Positions 1 through 8,507 of a DNA stretch of 10,941 nt are shown piece after piece; within the stretch, counting starts at the first letter, position 1, and every line of letters starts with the position of its first letter. The notes beneath the pieces were generated by a model that did not search any database, was not told where the DNA came from, and saw only the letters and a program-made list of their open reading frames with translations. Made by a program: the position numbers and the translations under genes. The DNA comes from Chromera velia (taxonomy: Eukaryota > Sar > Chromeraceae), in contig JAHBMJ010003431.1 of NCBI GenBank assembly GCA_018398765.1, positions 1 through 10,941 of the forward strand, given 5' to 3'.

Positions 1-267
1 AAAAATCACATGTAGTCTGATGTTAGAATATCATTTAAACACACTTCATAAAACAAAATAAACAAAATACAATGATAAATTAAAATTAAGAAAGTCTTTT
101 TTGGCTTTTTTGATTGTTCCGCGACTTTTGTCTTCTAGAACGGTCTATGGATTGAGGCATAAAACCCAAAAGTTCATGCTAGTCATCTTTGAGCATTCTA
201 GTGTCCTAACGGCGTATAAACAGTCTGTAAAGAGTTCTAAAAACCTGTTTAGAATATGTAAAAAAGC

Positions 268-346
268 CGGTACCGAAAGTACTGAAAAGGTACCAAAAGT
301 ACCGAAAAATTTCGGATCGGGGGGTCGGTATCGGATTTCGGTACTT
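268..346. repeat. GGTACCGAAA-type repeat with an inverted copy
   Basis: Variants of GTACCGAAA occur several times within about 80 nt, near 270, 290 and 299. The last is followed by its inverted copy. AAGTACCGAAA at 297-307 and TTTCGGTACTT at 336-346 are perfect 11-nt inverted arms around a G-rich 28-nt loop. Such clustered direct and inverted motifs are typical of the subterminal regions of DNA transposons, but no transposase or full terminal repeat is visible. Confidence 0.55.
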
Positions 347-379
347 AGGTTTATCGGGACTTAACAACTCTGCATAATT

Positions 380-445
380 TTATATATTCCTTCATATTCC
401 TACCCTAGTTCCTACCTCATATTCCTGCATATTCCTGCATATTGT
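380..445. repeat. Degenerate tandem repeat, unit near TATTCCTGCA
   Basis: Copies of TATTCCTNC followed by CATATT or similar words recur with a period near 11-13 nt. Two adjacent CCTGCATATT copies are nearly exact. It is a short low-complexity array with no visible function. Confidence 0.4.
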
Positions 446-1354
446 TACCTCAAATTTTTTCATATTCATGACAATTTACAAGGTGTTAGAGTCGGTCCAC
501 AGTTAGACATTGGCAGTTTTCTTTTCTTTTTTCCCTTATATTTGTATTTCTTAAATTTTCTTTCCTTCAGAATCGTAGTCAGAATCTTTGTTTATGTATC
601 TGATTTTTTACTCAAACCTAGCGGATGATTACTCTGTATTTTTAGTGGGGGATGGATCTTTAATTTAAACATAGAATGAACGTAACTAACGGTTTGAAAC
701 CAATTTTATCGTAGCTGTATAATAGCCTGCATTGTGCCAGTCTTTAATTGTGTTCCTCTTATGAGGCATCTATAGTCAGGGGTTCGCTGTACCGTTCGCA
801 ACAGTACATATTTTTTTTTTTATATGCAGTTTATAGCTGCATGATGATCGAGGGTTTTGTTATGCAGCTTAATTGTATGGTAGAGCATACTAGAGCATGC
901 CTTATTATCCTTTGTACATGTAGTCAGACGATCTGGGGTTGAACCTAGGGTTAAACCCAATTCCTTCGTTATAGCCTCTCTTCTTACGCGTTACAGCTGC
1001 CTGCAGACTCGGTTAACACTTCCTAGGACACTTCTGCATTTTTATTAGTTTTATAATTCTGGATGCGTCGGTTGACGAGCATTGTTGTCACGAGTTGTTA
1101 TAGTGTTACATCTGACGTACTCTGTGCGAATGACCCGGAAAATGAAATTAACTTTCTTACCTATATAATATGGTCCTATATAGCTAAAGTTTCAGTAAGT
1201 GCCCCCTCAGTTGAATTCTCTTTCCGGGACTTTGGCGTGCCTTAGATTTACCGGTCAATATAGGGGGGGAGGGTAATTTTTATTAAGTTAATTCCCTCTC
1301 AGCTTCGCTTTCCGGCCGGCCGGGCCATGCCGATATATATCGATACAAGTCAGT

Positions 1355-1381
1355 TCGCACGCATTGCGTGCGAAGTCAAGT
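1355..1381. other. Hairpin plus GCGAAGTCAAGT, copy 1
   Basis: TCGCACGCATTGCGTGCGA at 1355-1373 is a near-perfect hairpin with 8 paired bases and a 3-nt loop. It runs directly into AGTCAAGT. A second hairpin of the same length at 1742-1760 is followed by the same downstream word. The two stems differ at one pair by a compensatory A-T to G-C change. The function is unknown. Confidence 0.5.
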
Positions 1382-1741
1382 GAGTACTTGTGTGAGTGCG
1401 TGCGCCATCGCAGGGACTCACTTCAGCAGCTGCAACCCTATGACATGCGTAGACGCGGGCGGCATGGGCCATGCAACGCGCGCGGCATCATCCATGGAAC
1501 ACCTCACATTTTCTGGGATTTTGCGCCTTCCGGGCCCCCATTTAGCTCGGCATTTCTTACATTTTTTATTCTAGACGGGATTATAACAGACGTACAGATA
1601 TATGCATAGTTTATAGTTTATAGTTTGGTCGGGGTGCGCCTGTGCGCCGGGTACATCAAACATGGCTAGCCCCCCCACTATAGTATGCATGGTTAGTGTT
1701 GGTCTGTTTTGTGGCGAGGTCATGCATGGGGCGCGGGGTCC

Positions 1742-1768
1742 TCGCGCGCAAAACGCGCGAAGTCAAGT
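1742..1768. other. Hairpin plus GCGAAGTCAAGT, copy 2
   Basis: TCGCGCGCAAAACGCGCGA at 1742-1760 pairs its first and last seven bases and is followed by AGTCAAGT, exactly as in copy 1 at 1355. The sequence between the copies is not otherwise similar. Both could be ends or internal parts of one repeat family, or a structured RNA motif. I do not recognise the family. Confidence 0.5.
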
Positions 1769-1888
1769 TTTTTGTTTATAATTTAAAGTCCCCCAATCAC
1801 ATGCACGGAATTAAGTGCATGTGTGCTCTCTACGGAGTGTCACAGCTCTCTCAACTGACGGAAGAAGGCTTCCCCCTCAGTCCCCCAG

Positions 1889-3139
1889 ACGTACACTCAC
1901 CTGGTCTGAGCCCACACAGAAGCCAACGCCTCTGAACGATCCAATAGAGGAGGAAATTAGAGACAGCCGGATCCACAGGCCGTTCCGGCCAAATATGTCT
2001 CTCCAAAGCATTCAAAAAAGGTTGGATGAACTGAACAAGATCGTTCTCTACGAGAAGGTTCTCACGGGTCAGTTGCATGGTTGAGAAGGAAGGATCGAGA
2101 AGAAGGACCTGCGTGTAGATATTTGTATATATGTACACATGATTGATTCAAGCACAGCCGAAGAAAACGCCCCACATCTGTCTTCTGCACACATATATCG
2201 GTGATTACCTTCCTTGGACCTCTGCATGGCGTGGAGCAGAAAAGGCTGCATCGATCTGGATCTGGAGTCTCCTTGAAGATCTCAAGCGACATGTATTGAC
2301 CGAGGACTCCGAAACACAGAGCCTGTCTGCTTCCGCGTGCATGCATGCATGCTCTGCTGGCCCTGTACCTTTCTCTCCAGGAGTCTTGCCTTCGTATCCT
2401 TTCTTCAATTCGGAACTACCTCTACACCCGCCACTTTTTTTCCGTATTGGATCACAGTGACTGCTGGATCTCTTGTGAGCAGCCCGCTCGCAAGAACTCT
2501 TCCTCTGAGCCTGTTCTTTCTTGCACATGAATACTGGCTGCGTTTCTTCTCACATTTTCCCCTTCTTCCTCTCGTATGCTTTTGCAGAACACACACATAC
2601 AATGGCAGAGGTGAAACGGCGGGCCTAAACGTGCGTACGGATGCTCGGACGCCTCTTGACACTTCAGGAGGTCAGTAGAATACAGAATCGAACGCTGCAA
2701 ATGGAGCTAACTTGCAAGGTTCTCTGCGTGGATTCAGCTTAGGATTTGCACGTATGTTTCCGACTCTGACTCTTTTGCGTTTTCGTAGATCCCAAATACG
2801 CTGAAGGACCCAGTGGAGTGCTTTTGCGGCACCTTCTACCACACCACCATTATGCATGTTTTTGCTCGTCTGTCAGTCACTGTGTCCTTCGTGCAAAAGC
2901 ACACGGAAATTTTCATGAAGTAGAGTGCCTGAGGCAGAGGCTTGAAAGCGGTGTATATGCTTGTCATTTTGTTAATACAGAATGTCAATTGTCATGCACT
3001 GATTCTCCGTACATCGTGCGAGTCACCCACAATCTATCATGATGAATTCATGATGTGCTGCTGGGTTGCTTACATTCTCCTCTGCATGTTGATTCATGCA
3101 GACGGCAGACCAAGAAGGCCCCCTCTCAAGTCCGCGGAG
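1889..3139 (+). CDS. Tentative 5' exons of the CFAP206-like gene
   Basis: Five candidate exons join with matching phases. Exon 1889-2067 could instead start at 1881 or at the ATG at 1995; it includes IQKRLDELNKIVLYEKVL and ends in phase 1 at a GTCAGT donor. Exon 2240 to about 2290 includes SLLEDLKRH. Exon 2381-2474 follows a good CTCTCCAG acceptor, includes RILSSIRNYLYTRHFF and has a GTGAGC donor. Exon 2789-2871 begins YPKYAEG and has a GTCAGT donor. Exon 3102-3139 has a GTGAGC donor. The charged, helix-like peptides would fit the middle of the CFAP206 (DUF3508) protein, but similarity is weak. The second exon has a poor pyrimidine tract and is the least certain. The N-terminal part of the family is not found in the window. 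Introns 2475-2788 and 3140-3784 hold no other gene; the latter carries the GT microsatellite. Confidence 0.4.
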
Positions 3140-3398
3140 GTGAGCATTCTCCATCAGTCTCGTTGCCAAAGATGGTTCAGGTCGAATTTCGTTCCAAAAT
3201 GAATAGATAGACAGAAAAAAGGAGGCCTTGTCCTGGTTGCAGAGTATACAGTTTGGTACTCTGGGGCGGAGGTGGGGGGGGGGTTGCACAGCTGCGTTGA
3301 AGGAATCAGCTAGGATGTTTGTGGAGACGGAAGAAACCTGAGGGAAAGACACAGAGAGAGCATTTGGAGAAAAAAAAGAGGAATGTTGAGGGCGCTGC

Positions 3399-3402
<4 letters not shown>

Positions 3403-3443
<41 letters not shown>

Positions 3444-3451
3444 TGTGTTTA

Positions 3452-3487
<36 letters not shown>

Positions 3488-3501
3488 TGTGTGGTGTGTG
3501 T

Positions 3502-3536
<35 letters not shown>
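3403..3536 (+). repeat. Interrupted (GT)n microsatellite
   Basis: About 130 nt of GT dinucleotides interrupted by CT, TTTAT and GG steps. It lies in the proposed intron between the exons at 3102 and 3785. Open frames of VCVCV (+) and HTHTH (-) across it are repeat artefacts. Confidence 0.95.
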
Positions 3537-3537
<1 letters not shown>

Positions 3538-3784
3538 ATGTGTAATCTAAATGTGTCTACCCAGTTTTCACCTGGATACAATTGGGTCTCAAGGGTCATC
3601 GGGCACGAGGCTGCATGTCATTCTGTGCGGTCGTTCTAATTCTTGTTGTCTACCCTAACGTCTGCCTCAGCCTCTTGAGATCGTTCAATCTTGTTTGAGC
3701 AGGTGTCGAACTTGACAAAACTCCCTCTGTGCCCCGTCTTCATCTCCCCGCTTTCACGTCTCTCACCTCAATCTGCTTTTGCAG

Positions 3785-5581
3785 CTCCCAGATCCCCGTC
3801 ATCCTTGCCCTCGAGATTCCGTCCGCCCCCACGCAGGTCCTGGAGAACGTGAAAGAGCTCGAGGTTTGTTTGTGTAAAGAACGACTGGTATCGAGCGCAT
3901 TACGTTCGGTCTGTCCATGAGAATCTTTGAAGCTGTTGGGCACGTTTTGTGTTTTGGACACATCCTCAGCATGGTGAAGCATCTTGAACTAATATCTCAA
4001 GGACATGCATGTGTTGTCCCGTTCTCTCCCTCCACATGAATGCAGAAAAGGGTCCCTTCGAGCTCTCTTCCTCTCTACCTGGAGGTCAGGTCCCCCCGAA
4101 ATTGACCTGTTCTTTCTCCTTGAGCACAACATTGACCGAAAAGGTTGCGCTCAAACTTTATTTCTCCTCTGCGTTTCCGGTCTCGTGCTTTCTCACCGAT
4201 TCACCTTCTGTTTCACCACAAATGCTTGACCCACCGGGTGAGCTTGCAGCTTTGCCGCTCCTGTCTTTGACTTCTAAGAGGTACTTGCCCCTCTACATGT
4301 GCAGTCCATCTCTGTGCGACTGTGATGCCAAAAATCTCAGATGAGACAAATGATTTCCGACGCTTTCTGCCATGGAGCTCCCCATACGCTCTCTAGAGCC
4401 ATCCGTTTGTTTCATTCATATCTTTCTCGCCGTCATGCGCCTTTTTCTTACTTCGTTGAAGTCCAAAACTTTTTGACTAAATGACGTGCTTGTGCCCTCT
4501 TTCTACCGCTTTTCTCTCTTCTCTGCTGCAGCGACCGAACCTAGAATACATTCATGCAGAAGACCCAATTCCTCTGCACAAGGCCGCAACAACAGCAGCA
4601 GCCTGCGGAGTGAGTGTCCTCGCTTGTTGGGGTAGTCTTTCTCTCAAGCTCTCCGCTTTTGTGCTTCCACCCTTCTGAACCAGTTGATTGTTTCACTTTC
4701 AGCCGATGAATTCCTCTCCTCTCAAGTTTGTGTTTTCTCTCCTTGTCTGTAAAAAGAAAACGAATCAGTGATTGAGTAGACGTTCAACAAAGCAATACAA
4801 AGTCTTGATGACATCTCCAGCTTCTCCCATGTCGTTCTCTATTCGATGCATCGATCTGAATTGAATCCGACACTTTACTTACATGCCATCCTTCTTCTCC
4901 ACTCCACTCTCCCAGCTCCCGACATTCTAGCAAGCTTTAGCGAGCAGCCAGTGCACACCTTCAAAGTTAAGGGGTGCCCCCTCGATGGTCGTCTAGGCCT
5001 GGATGGTCTTGCCAAGAAAGGAGTCCAACACGTCAATCTATTGATTCTGCGAACCCTAACGTGTGCGGATATGCACAGCTGTTCACAATTGTTGTTGGAG
5101 TCCCCGAATGTGTATAAGTGAAATCTTTCTGCAGGGGTACTGTGTTCACACATTCGTCGAGCGACAGATCCTCCTTCGGGGCAAGGCACAGTTCGGGGCC
5201 CTCTTCGAGGTGGGTTCCTCGCTCTGCACGGCACTTGCAGGGAGGGAACTTTGCGGTGGTCCATCCCAAGGCTCAATCAGTGCGCCGATGGCTCTGTTCT
5301 GCTTCTCTTTTCGATCTGGTTTCTGCATCCCATAGTCCTGATGCCCTCTGGCTGGGCGCTCTTACCTGCAAATGACTGATTGATTTCCTGCATGCGTGGA
5401 TTGGACGTTACTCTGCTGATTTAGTTCTCGGATTCTTCGCATGACTGACATGCACGTCATGTGTTCTTTAAGTGATGCCAGTCACTTTTCTGCAAGTGCA
5501 GGGTGAGGTGTATTTTTTTTATGATAAACGAGCTCACGAGGACTTCCTGCTTTCCCCGAACCGCTACTTATAGAGGATCAG
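3785..5581 (+). CDS. CFAP206-like axonemal protein, core exons
   Basis: In the known family, CFAP206 sits at the base of radial spoke 2 in motile axonemes. The proposed exons are 3785-3863, 4532-4609, 4703-4748 (weak), 4916-5031 (3' end could be 5022), 5135-5209 and 5502-5581; all junctions keep frame. Exon 3785 reads SQIPVILALEIPSAPTQVL. Exon 5135 starts GYCVHTFVERQILLRGK and exon 5502 starts GEVYFFYDKRAHEDF and ends PNRYL. Together the last two match the YHS-like domain pattern: aromatic-Cys, TF, LL.G, a hydrophobic stretch, YYF, then a P..Y ending. Acceptors are CTGCAG-type and donors are GTTTGT, GTGAGT, GTGGGT and GTCAGT. Immediately after PNRYL comes an in-frame TAG at 5571-5573, then AGG ATC AG and a GTCAGT donor. 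Adenylate kinase 9 has similar domains and is the main alternative. Introns 3864-4531 and 5210-5501 hold nothing else. Confidence 0.6.
5571..5573 (+). other. In-frame TAG inside the YHS-like domain
   Basis: The exon at 5502-5581 reads TAC TTA TAG AGG ATC AG before a GTCAGT donor. If this is the true end, the protein stops at PNRYL. However, the family continues past P..Y with a helix containing an EL..LL-like motif, and the next exon in phase encodes exactly such a segment (AELSKILQI). No GT lies between 5511 and the TAG, so an alternative donor cannot remove it. Skipping the exon would break the frame. Confidence 0.75.
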
Positions 5582-5832
5582 GTCAGTCCTATCGATACAT
5601 GAAGAAAGAATGCTCTGAACATGTATACATACGGAGGAAGGGTTTTCGACCAGCTGGCAACTGAAGTTGCTGTAACGATACAATTAAGCAGCCCATCCAG
5701 ATTTTTCTGTATCACATTGGCAGACGCAAAGATTCAATTCAGACAAAAATACCATCCTGACTTCGGCTTCAAGCTCATTTCGCTGCTCAAAAATTGGGAA
5801 TAGGTAAATTGCATTTGTATGAAAAATTGCAG

Positions 5833-6859
5833 GGACCGGTGTGACGGAAGAGCGGAGCTCTCCAAGATCCTCCAGATCTCTCGGTAGGTCGAGGGGTGAT
5901 CCGAAGGTTGGAATGATGAGCAGATCGAGTCTCAGCTGCCCGAGTCATGATTGCATGCATTTAAAGAGACCAATTTAAGCCTCGTCTGATCCGGGCTCTT
6001 CCATTCTCTCCTTTCCGCGTCTGTGATCTCTCCACTTTCTCAATGCTCGTACTTTCGCTCAAAACCTCCGTTAAGTTTTTGCGCGTTCTTCCTGTTTTCC
6101 TCAGAAAAGGCTCGTTTTGTTGATTGCCTTGCAGCGATGACGAGAACGCCAACGCCTACGAAACTGACAACTCTGAGGATGATTTTGTACTCTGGCCAGA
6201 GGTCAGTTGATTTGTTCTTTGACATCCTTCCCTGGCCCACTTGATCCACCATTTGTTCGGTCACTCAGTCTGGCAGCCCCAGTTCTTTATGCTTTTTGAC
6301 TCTTTTCTAGGAGTTGTTTCTCTTCCTTCTCAACTCCAACCAACATGAACATCCTTCAAGCGAGACAAACAACTCGGTGGAAGATTTTGTGTTGTGGCCG
6401 CCGGGAGTCAGTTGATCTGCTCTTTGACATTTATCCCAAAACACTCCTTCCACTCTTCAGTCACTGACAGGTCATTTGTCTTCCTCCTGAGCTTGGTCCA
6501 AAGATGCATTCGTTTGCCTGGATCTTCGTTGTGACCTACTTACGCTTCTCTCCCCGTAAGACCACCCACCTTTGTCCCTGATGCACAGTTTCGCTTTGCA
6601 TATTCATTCATCTTGTTTATTCCCGTCATTCTTTTGGTAGCTTCTCGTTGTTCTTATTTGATCTGCATTCAAAAAATCCTCTCTTTGCCTGCCTGTTCGA
6701 ATTCCTCTGCAGGACAAGCCGTCCACCACAGAGCAACTTCCGCAGGAGAAGGTCAGCGGTTCTTCCTTCTACTTTGTCTCTTTCAATTTGTCACCTTAAC
6801 GATCGAACGTTTCTGTCGCTCTTCCTTCCTTCCTTCCTTCCTTCCTTCCTTTCTTTCCT

Positions 6860-6890
<31 letters not shown>

Positions 6891-8246
6891 GTCTTTCTTT
6901 ACTTCTTTCTTTCTTTCTTTCCTTCCTTCTGTCTTACTTCATGCAGTGAGTCAGTCAGTCAGTCAGTGAGTCCGTCAGTCAACCAGTCAGTCAGTGAGTC
7001 AGTCAGTCAGTGAGTCAGTCAGTCAATGAGTCAGTCAGTGAGTCAGTGAGTCAGCCAGTCAGTCAAACAGTCAATCAGTCAGTCAGTCAGTCAACCAGTC
7101 AACCAGTCAACCAGTCAGTCAGTCAGTCAGTCAGTCAGTGGGTCAGTCAGTCAATGAGTCAGTCAGTGAGTCAGTGAGTCAGCCAGTCAGTCAAACAGTC
7201 AGTCAGTCAGTCAGTCAACCAGTCAGTCAGTCAACCAGTCAGTCAGTCAGTCAGTCAGTCAGTGAGTCAGCCAGTCAGTCAAACAGTCAGTCAGTCAGTC
7301 AGTCAGTTAGTCAGTCAGCCACTCAGTCAAACAGTCAGTCAGTCAGTCAGTCAGTCAGTCAGTCAGTCAGTCAGTCAGTCAATGAGTCAGTCAGTGAGTC
7401 AGTGAGTCAGTGATTCAGTCAGTCAGTCAGTCAGTCAGTGAGCCATCCAGCCAGCCAAATACAATCCAGCGGCAATAAAAAGTTTGTGAAGAATATCACT
7501 ATCCTGACAGAGTTGAGTAGTCACAGAACTGCGTCTTGGTTTCTCTGGCATCAATCTGTCTCCTCTCATGCATGCAGAAGGATCCGCACACGTCGAAGAG
7601 CCGAAGGGACAGACAGGTCATGATGGACAAGGCTACCCAGAACAATACTCGGTCAGCGCCACATGCTTCGTACATGGAATTCCTCTCTTTCCTTTCCTTT
7701 GAAATTCTTTTCCTTTCCTTTCCTTTCCTTTGAAATTCCTTTCCTTTCCTTGAGCGCGTTAGTATAGGCATGGTTGGGGGTGCGACGGTCAGGTAAGTCT
7801 TCAGGGGATAAGGGGGGGGAGACGGAGGGGGGGGGGAGTCCCTTCCCTCTCTCGACAATGACGGTGCTGCCCAGTCATTTAGGTTAGTCTTTCACTGGAT
7901 TGTGTATCTCTCCTCTGTCTGTTGATCTACTGTGAGAATGTGTTAGCCTGCGCCAGCCTCCCCATTTGTGACGGCTTTCTCACTTTGGGCAATTTAGTTG
8001 GCGAGTGCAGTAGGTCGCTCCTCCTGCATTATGTCATTTGATCATGGCTTTGTGATACTCTGATGAATTAAATGGGTTTCAATTCCCAAAGCCAGCGGTT
8101 CATACCGTGCCCACGTCTCTTTGTCTGGCATCGCTTCGGACGCTCTTTCCTTCAAATTCTTCCTGCCCCGACTATGCAGTGAGCGTCTCGTTGAGAAATT
8201 GGAGTCATGCCAAGGCAAAATTGTGCTCAAAAGAGAAAGGAAAATC
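5833..8246 (+). CDS. Downstream exon chain, C-terminal part of the CFAP206-like protein
   Basis: Six exons follow the TAG with consistent phases: 5833-5883 (phase 2 in, 2 out; DRCDGRAELSKILQIS), 6135-6201 (2/0; acidic, ending EDDFVLWPE), 6311-6406 (0/0; ending VEDFVLWPPG), 6713-6751 (0/0; DKPSTTEQLPQEK), 7578-7651 (0/2; KDPHTSKSRRDRQVMM onward, ending NNTR) and 8180-8246 (2/0; ERLVEKLESCQGKIVLK onward). Acceptors are TTGCAG, CTTGCAG, TTTCTAG, CTGCAG, ATGCAG and ATGCAG; donors are GTAGGT, GTCAGT twice, GTCAGC twice and GTATGT. The first exon continues the CFAP206 pattern. The rest is charged and low-complexity and I do not recognise it, though the family tail is also variable. Phase agreement across every junction argues that the exons are real. 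Intron 6407-6712 and 7652-8179 hold no other gene; 6752-7577 is filled by simple repeats. Confidence 0.55.
6160..6437 (+). repeat. Tandem duplication of an exon end with its donor and intron start
   Basis: Positions 6160 to about 6235 and 6362 to about 6437 are similar. The coding part gives ETDNSEDDFVLWPE in the first copy and ETNNSVEDFVLWPPG in the second. Both run into GTCAGTTGAT, and the similarity continues into the intron (a TTTGACAT word in each). The offset is about 202-205 nt, with one extra codon in the second copy. Confidence 0.75.
6821..6937 (+). repeat. TTCC / TTTC pyrimidine tract
   Basis: A run of TTCC units passes into TTTC units, with a few GTCT and ACTT interruptions. It begins about 70 nt after the donor at 6752 and directly precedes the CAGT array. 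On the RNA it would be an uninterrupted pyrimidine tract of roughly 120 nt. Confidence 0.95.
6944..7440 (+). repeat. CAGT tetranucleotide array with higher-order structure
   Basis: About 500 nt of CAGT units with variants (GAGT, CAAC, CAAA, CAGC, CAAT). The variants recur in order: a block starting AGTCAATGAGTCAGTCAGTG occurs at 7021 and again 128 nt later at 7149, with a partial third copy at 7377. This shows duplication of long blocks in addition to unit slippage. The SVSQ-like frames through it are artefacts of the repeat. It lies wholly inside the intron 6752-7577. Confidence 0.95.
7678..7755 (+). repeat. CCTTT pentamer tract
   Basis: Repeats of TTTCC / CCTTT, with the phrase CCTTTGAAATTC occurring twice about 33 nt apart. 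It lies just downstream of the donor at 7652. Confidence 0.9.
7809..7836 (+). repeat. G-rich tract
   Basis: Two runs of eight or more G separated by AGACGGA. It could in principle form a G-quadruplex on the + strand. It is intronic in the proposed model. Confidence 0.8.
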
Positions 8247-8507
8247 GTATGTGATTTACTCAATGACTAATCTTCCTCCCTCCTGTGCCCCCTCTCCCTC
8301 CTCCCCCTGGCATGTACCCACGTGGGCCCGCAACGACTCGGAGACCCTGTGCCACTCGGGGAGGAGGAGCGACACCGGCCCCGTCGCACCCCCTTCCCTC
8401 TAGCTGTTTGTGTGTGTCACCCTGCTCACTTGTGCCCCGCCATCCTGTGTTCACCTCTCCTGTCTCGAAGCGTGGACGCCTGGTGCATCCATTTGTGGTG
8501 CATGCAG

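Larger units (their letters stand above)
1..1800. other. AT-rich region without a credible gene
   Basis: This stretch is mostly AT-rich, with many homopolymer T runs and stops in all frames. The open frames are short, lack any recognisable motif and have no convincing splice pattern. It contains short repeats and hairpins that are listed separately. The composition changes to a more balanced, exon-bearing sequence at about 1800. A similar AT-rich block lies at 8930-10200, so both may be transposon-derived or subtelomere-like filler; this is inference. I saw no tRNA, rRNA or reverse transcriptase here. Confidence 0.6.

Noticed and set aside
925-965. tRNA B-box-like and telomere-like words around GGTTGAACC and CCTAGGGTTAAACCC
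   Set aside because: No cloverleaf can be folded around them and the telomere-like unit is not repeated.
2588-2609. Possible small exon after the TTTTGCAG acceptor ending at 2587
   Set aside because: Joined in phase 1 to the preceding exon it creates TAA at the junction. The exon at 2789 joins cleanly instead.
3306-3639. HTHTH-rich (-) and VCVCV-rich (+) open frames
   Set aside because: They are translations of the GT microsatellite.
4875-5276. 133-codon open frame on the - strand
   Set aside because: It is antisense to the better-supported exons at 4916-5031 and 5135-5209, Arg/Pro-rich, and without motifs.
5571-5573. Genome-wide reassignment of UAG to sense
   Set aside because: Only one in-frame TAG is seen in the supported exons, so a code change cannot be argued from this window. 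It is kept only as one option in the finding.
6613-7013. LPSFLSFF-rich open frames that look like membrane segments
   Set aside because: The hydrophobic pattern comes from the TTCC/TTTC tract. Only the short exon at 6713-6751, in a different frame, has splice support.
6945-7413. Long SVSQ/SQSV-rich open frames
   Set aside because: They are produced by the CAGT tetranucleotide array, which is open in several frames; the array lies inside an intron.
8343-8403. Alternative last exon after the donor at 8247, ending in TAG at 8401-8403
   Set aside because: There is no AG between the donor at 8247 and about 8340, so the acceptor is conceivable, but it is CGGAG, separated from the pyrimidine tract, and the peptide is low-complexity. 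The exon at 8508 has a better acceptor and a recognisable domain.
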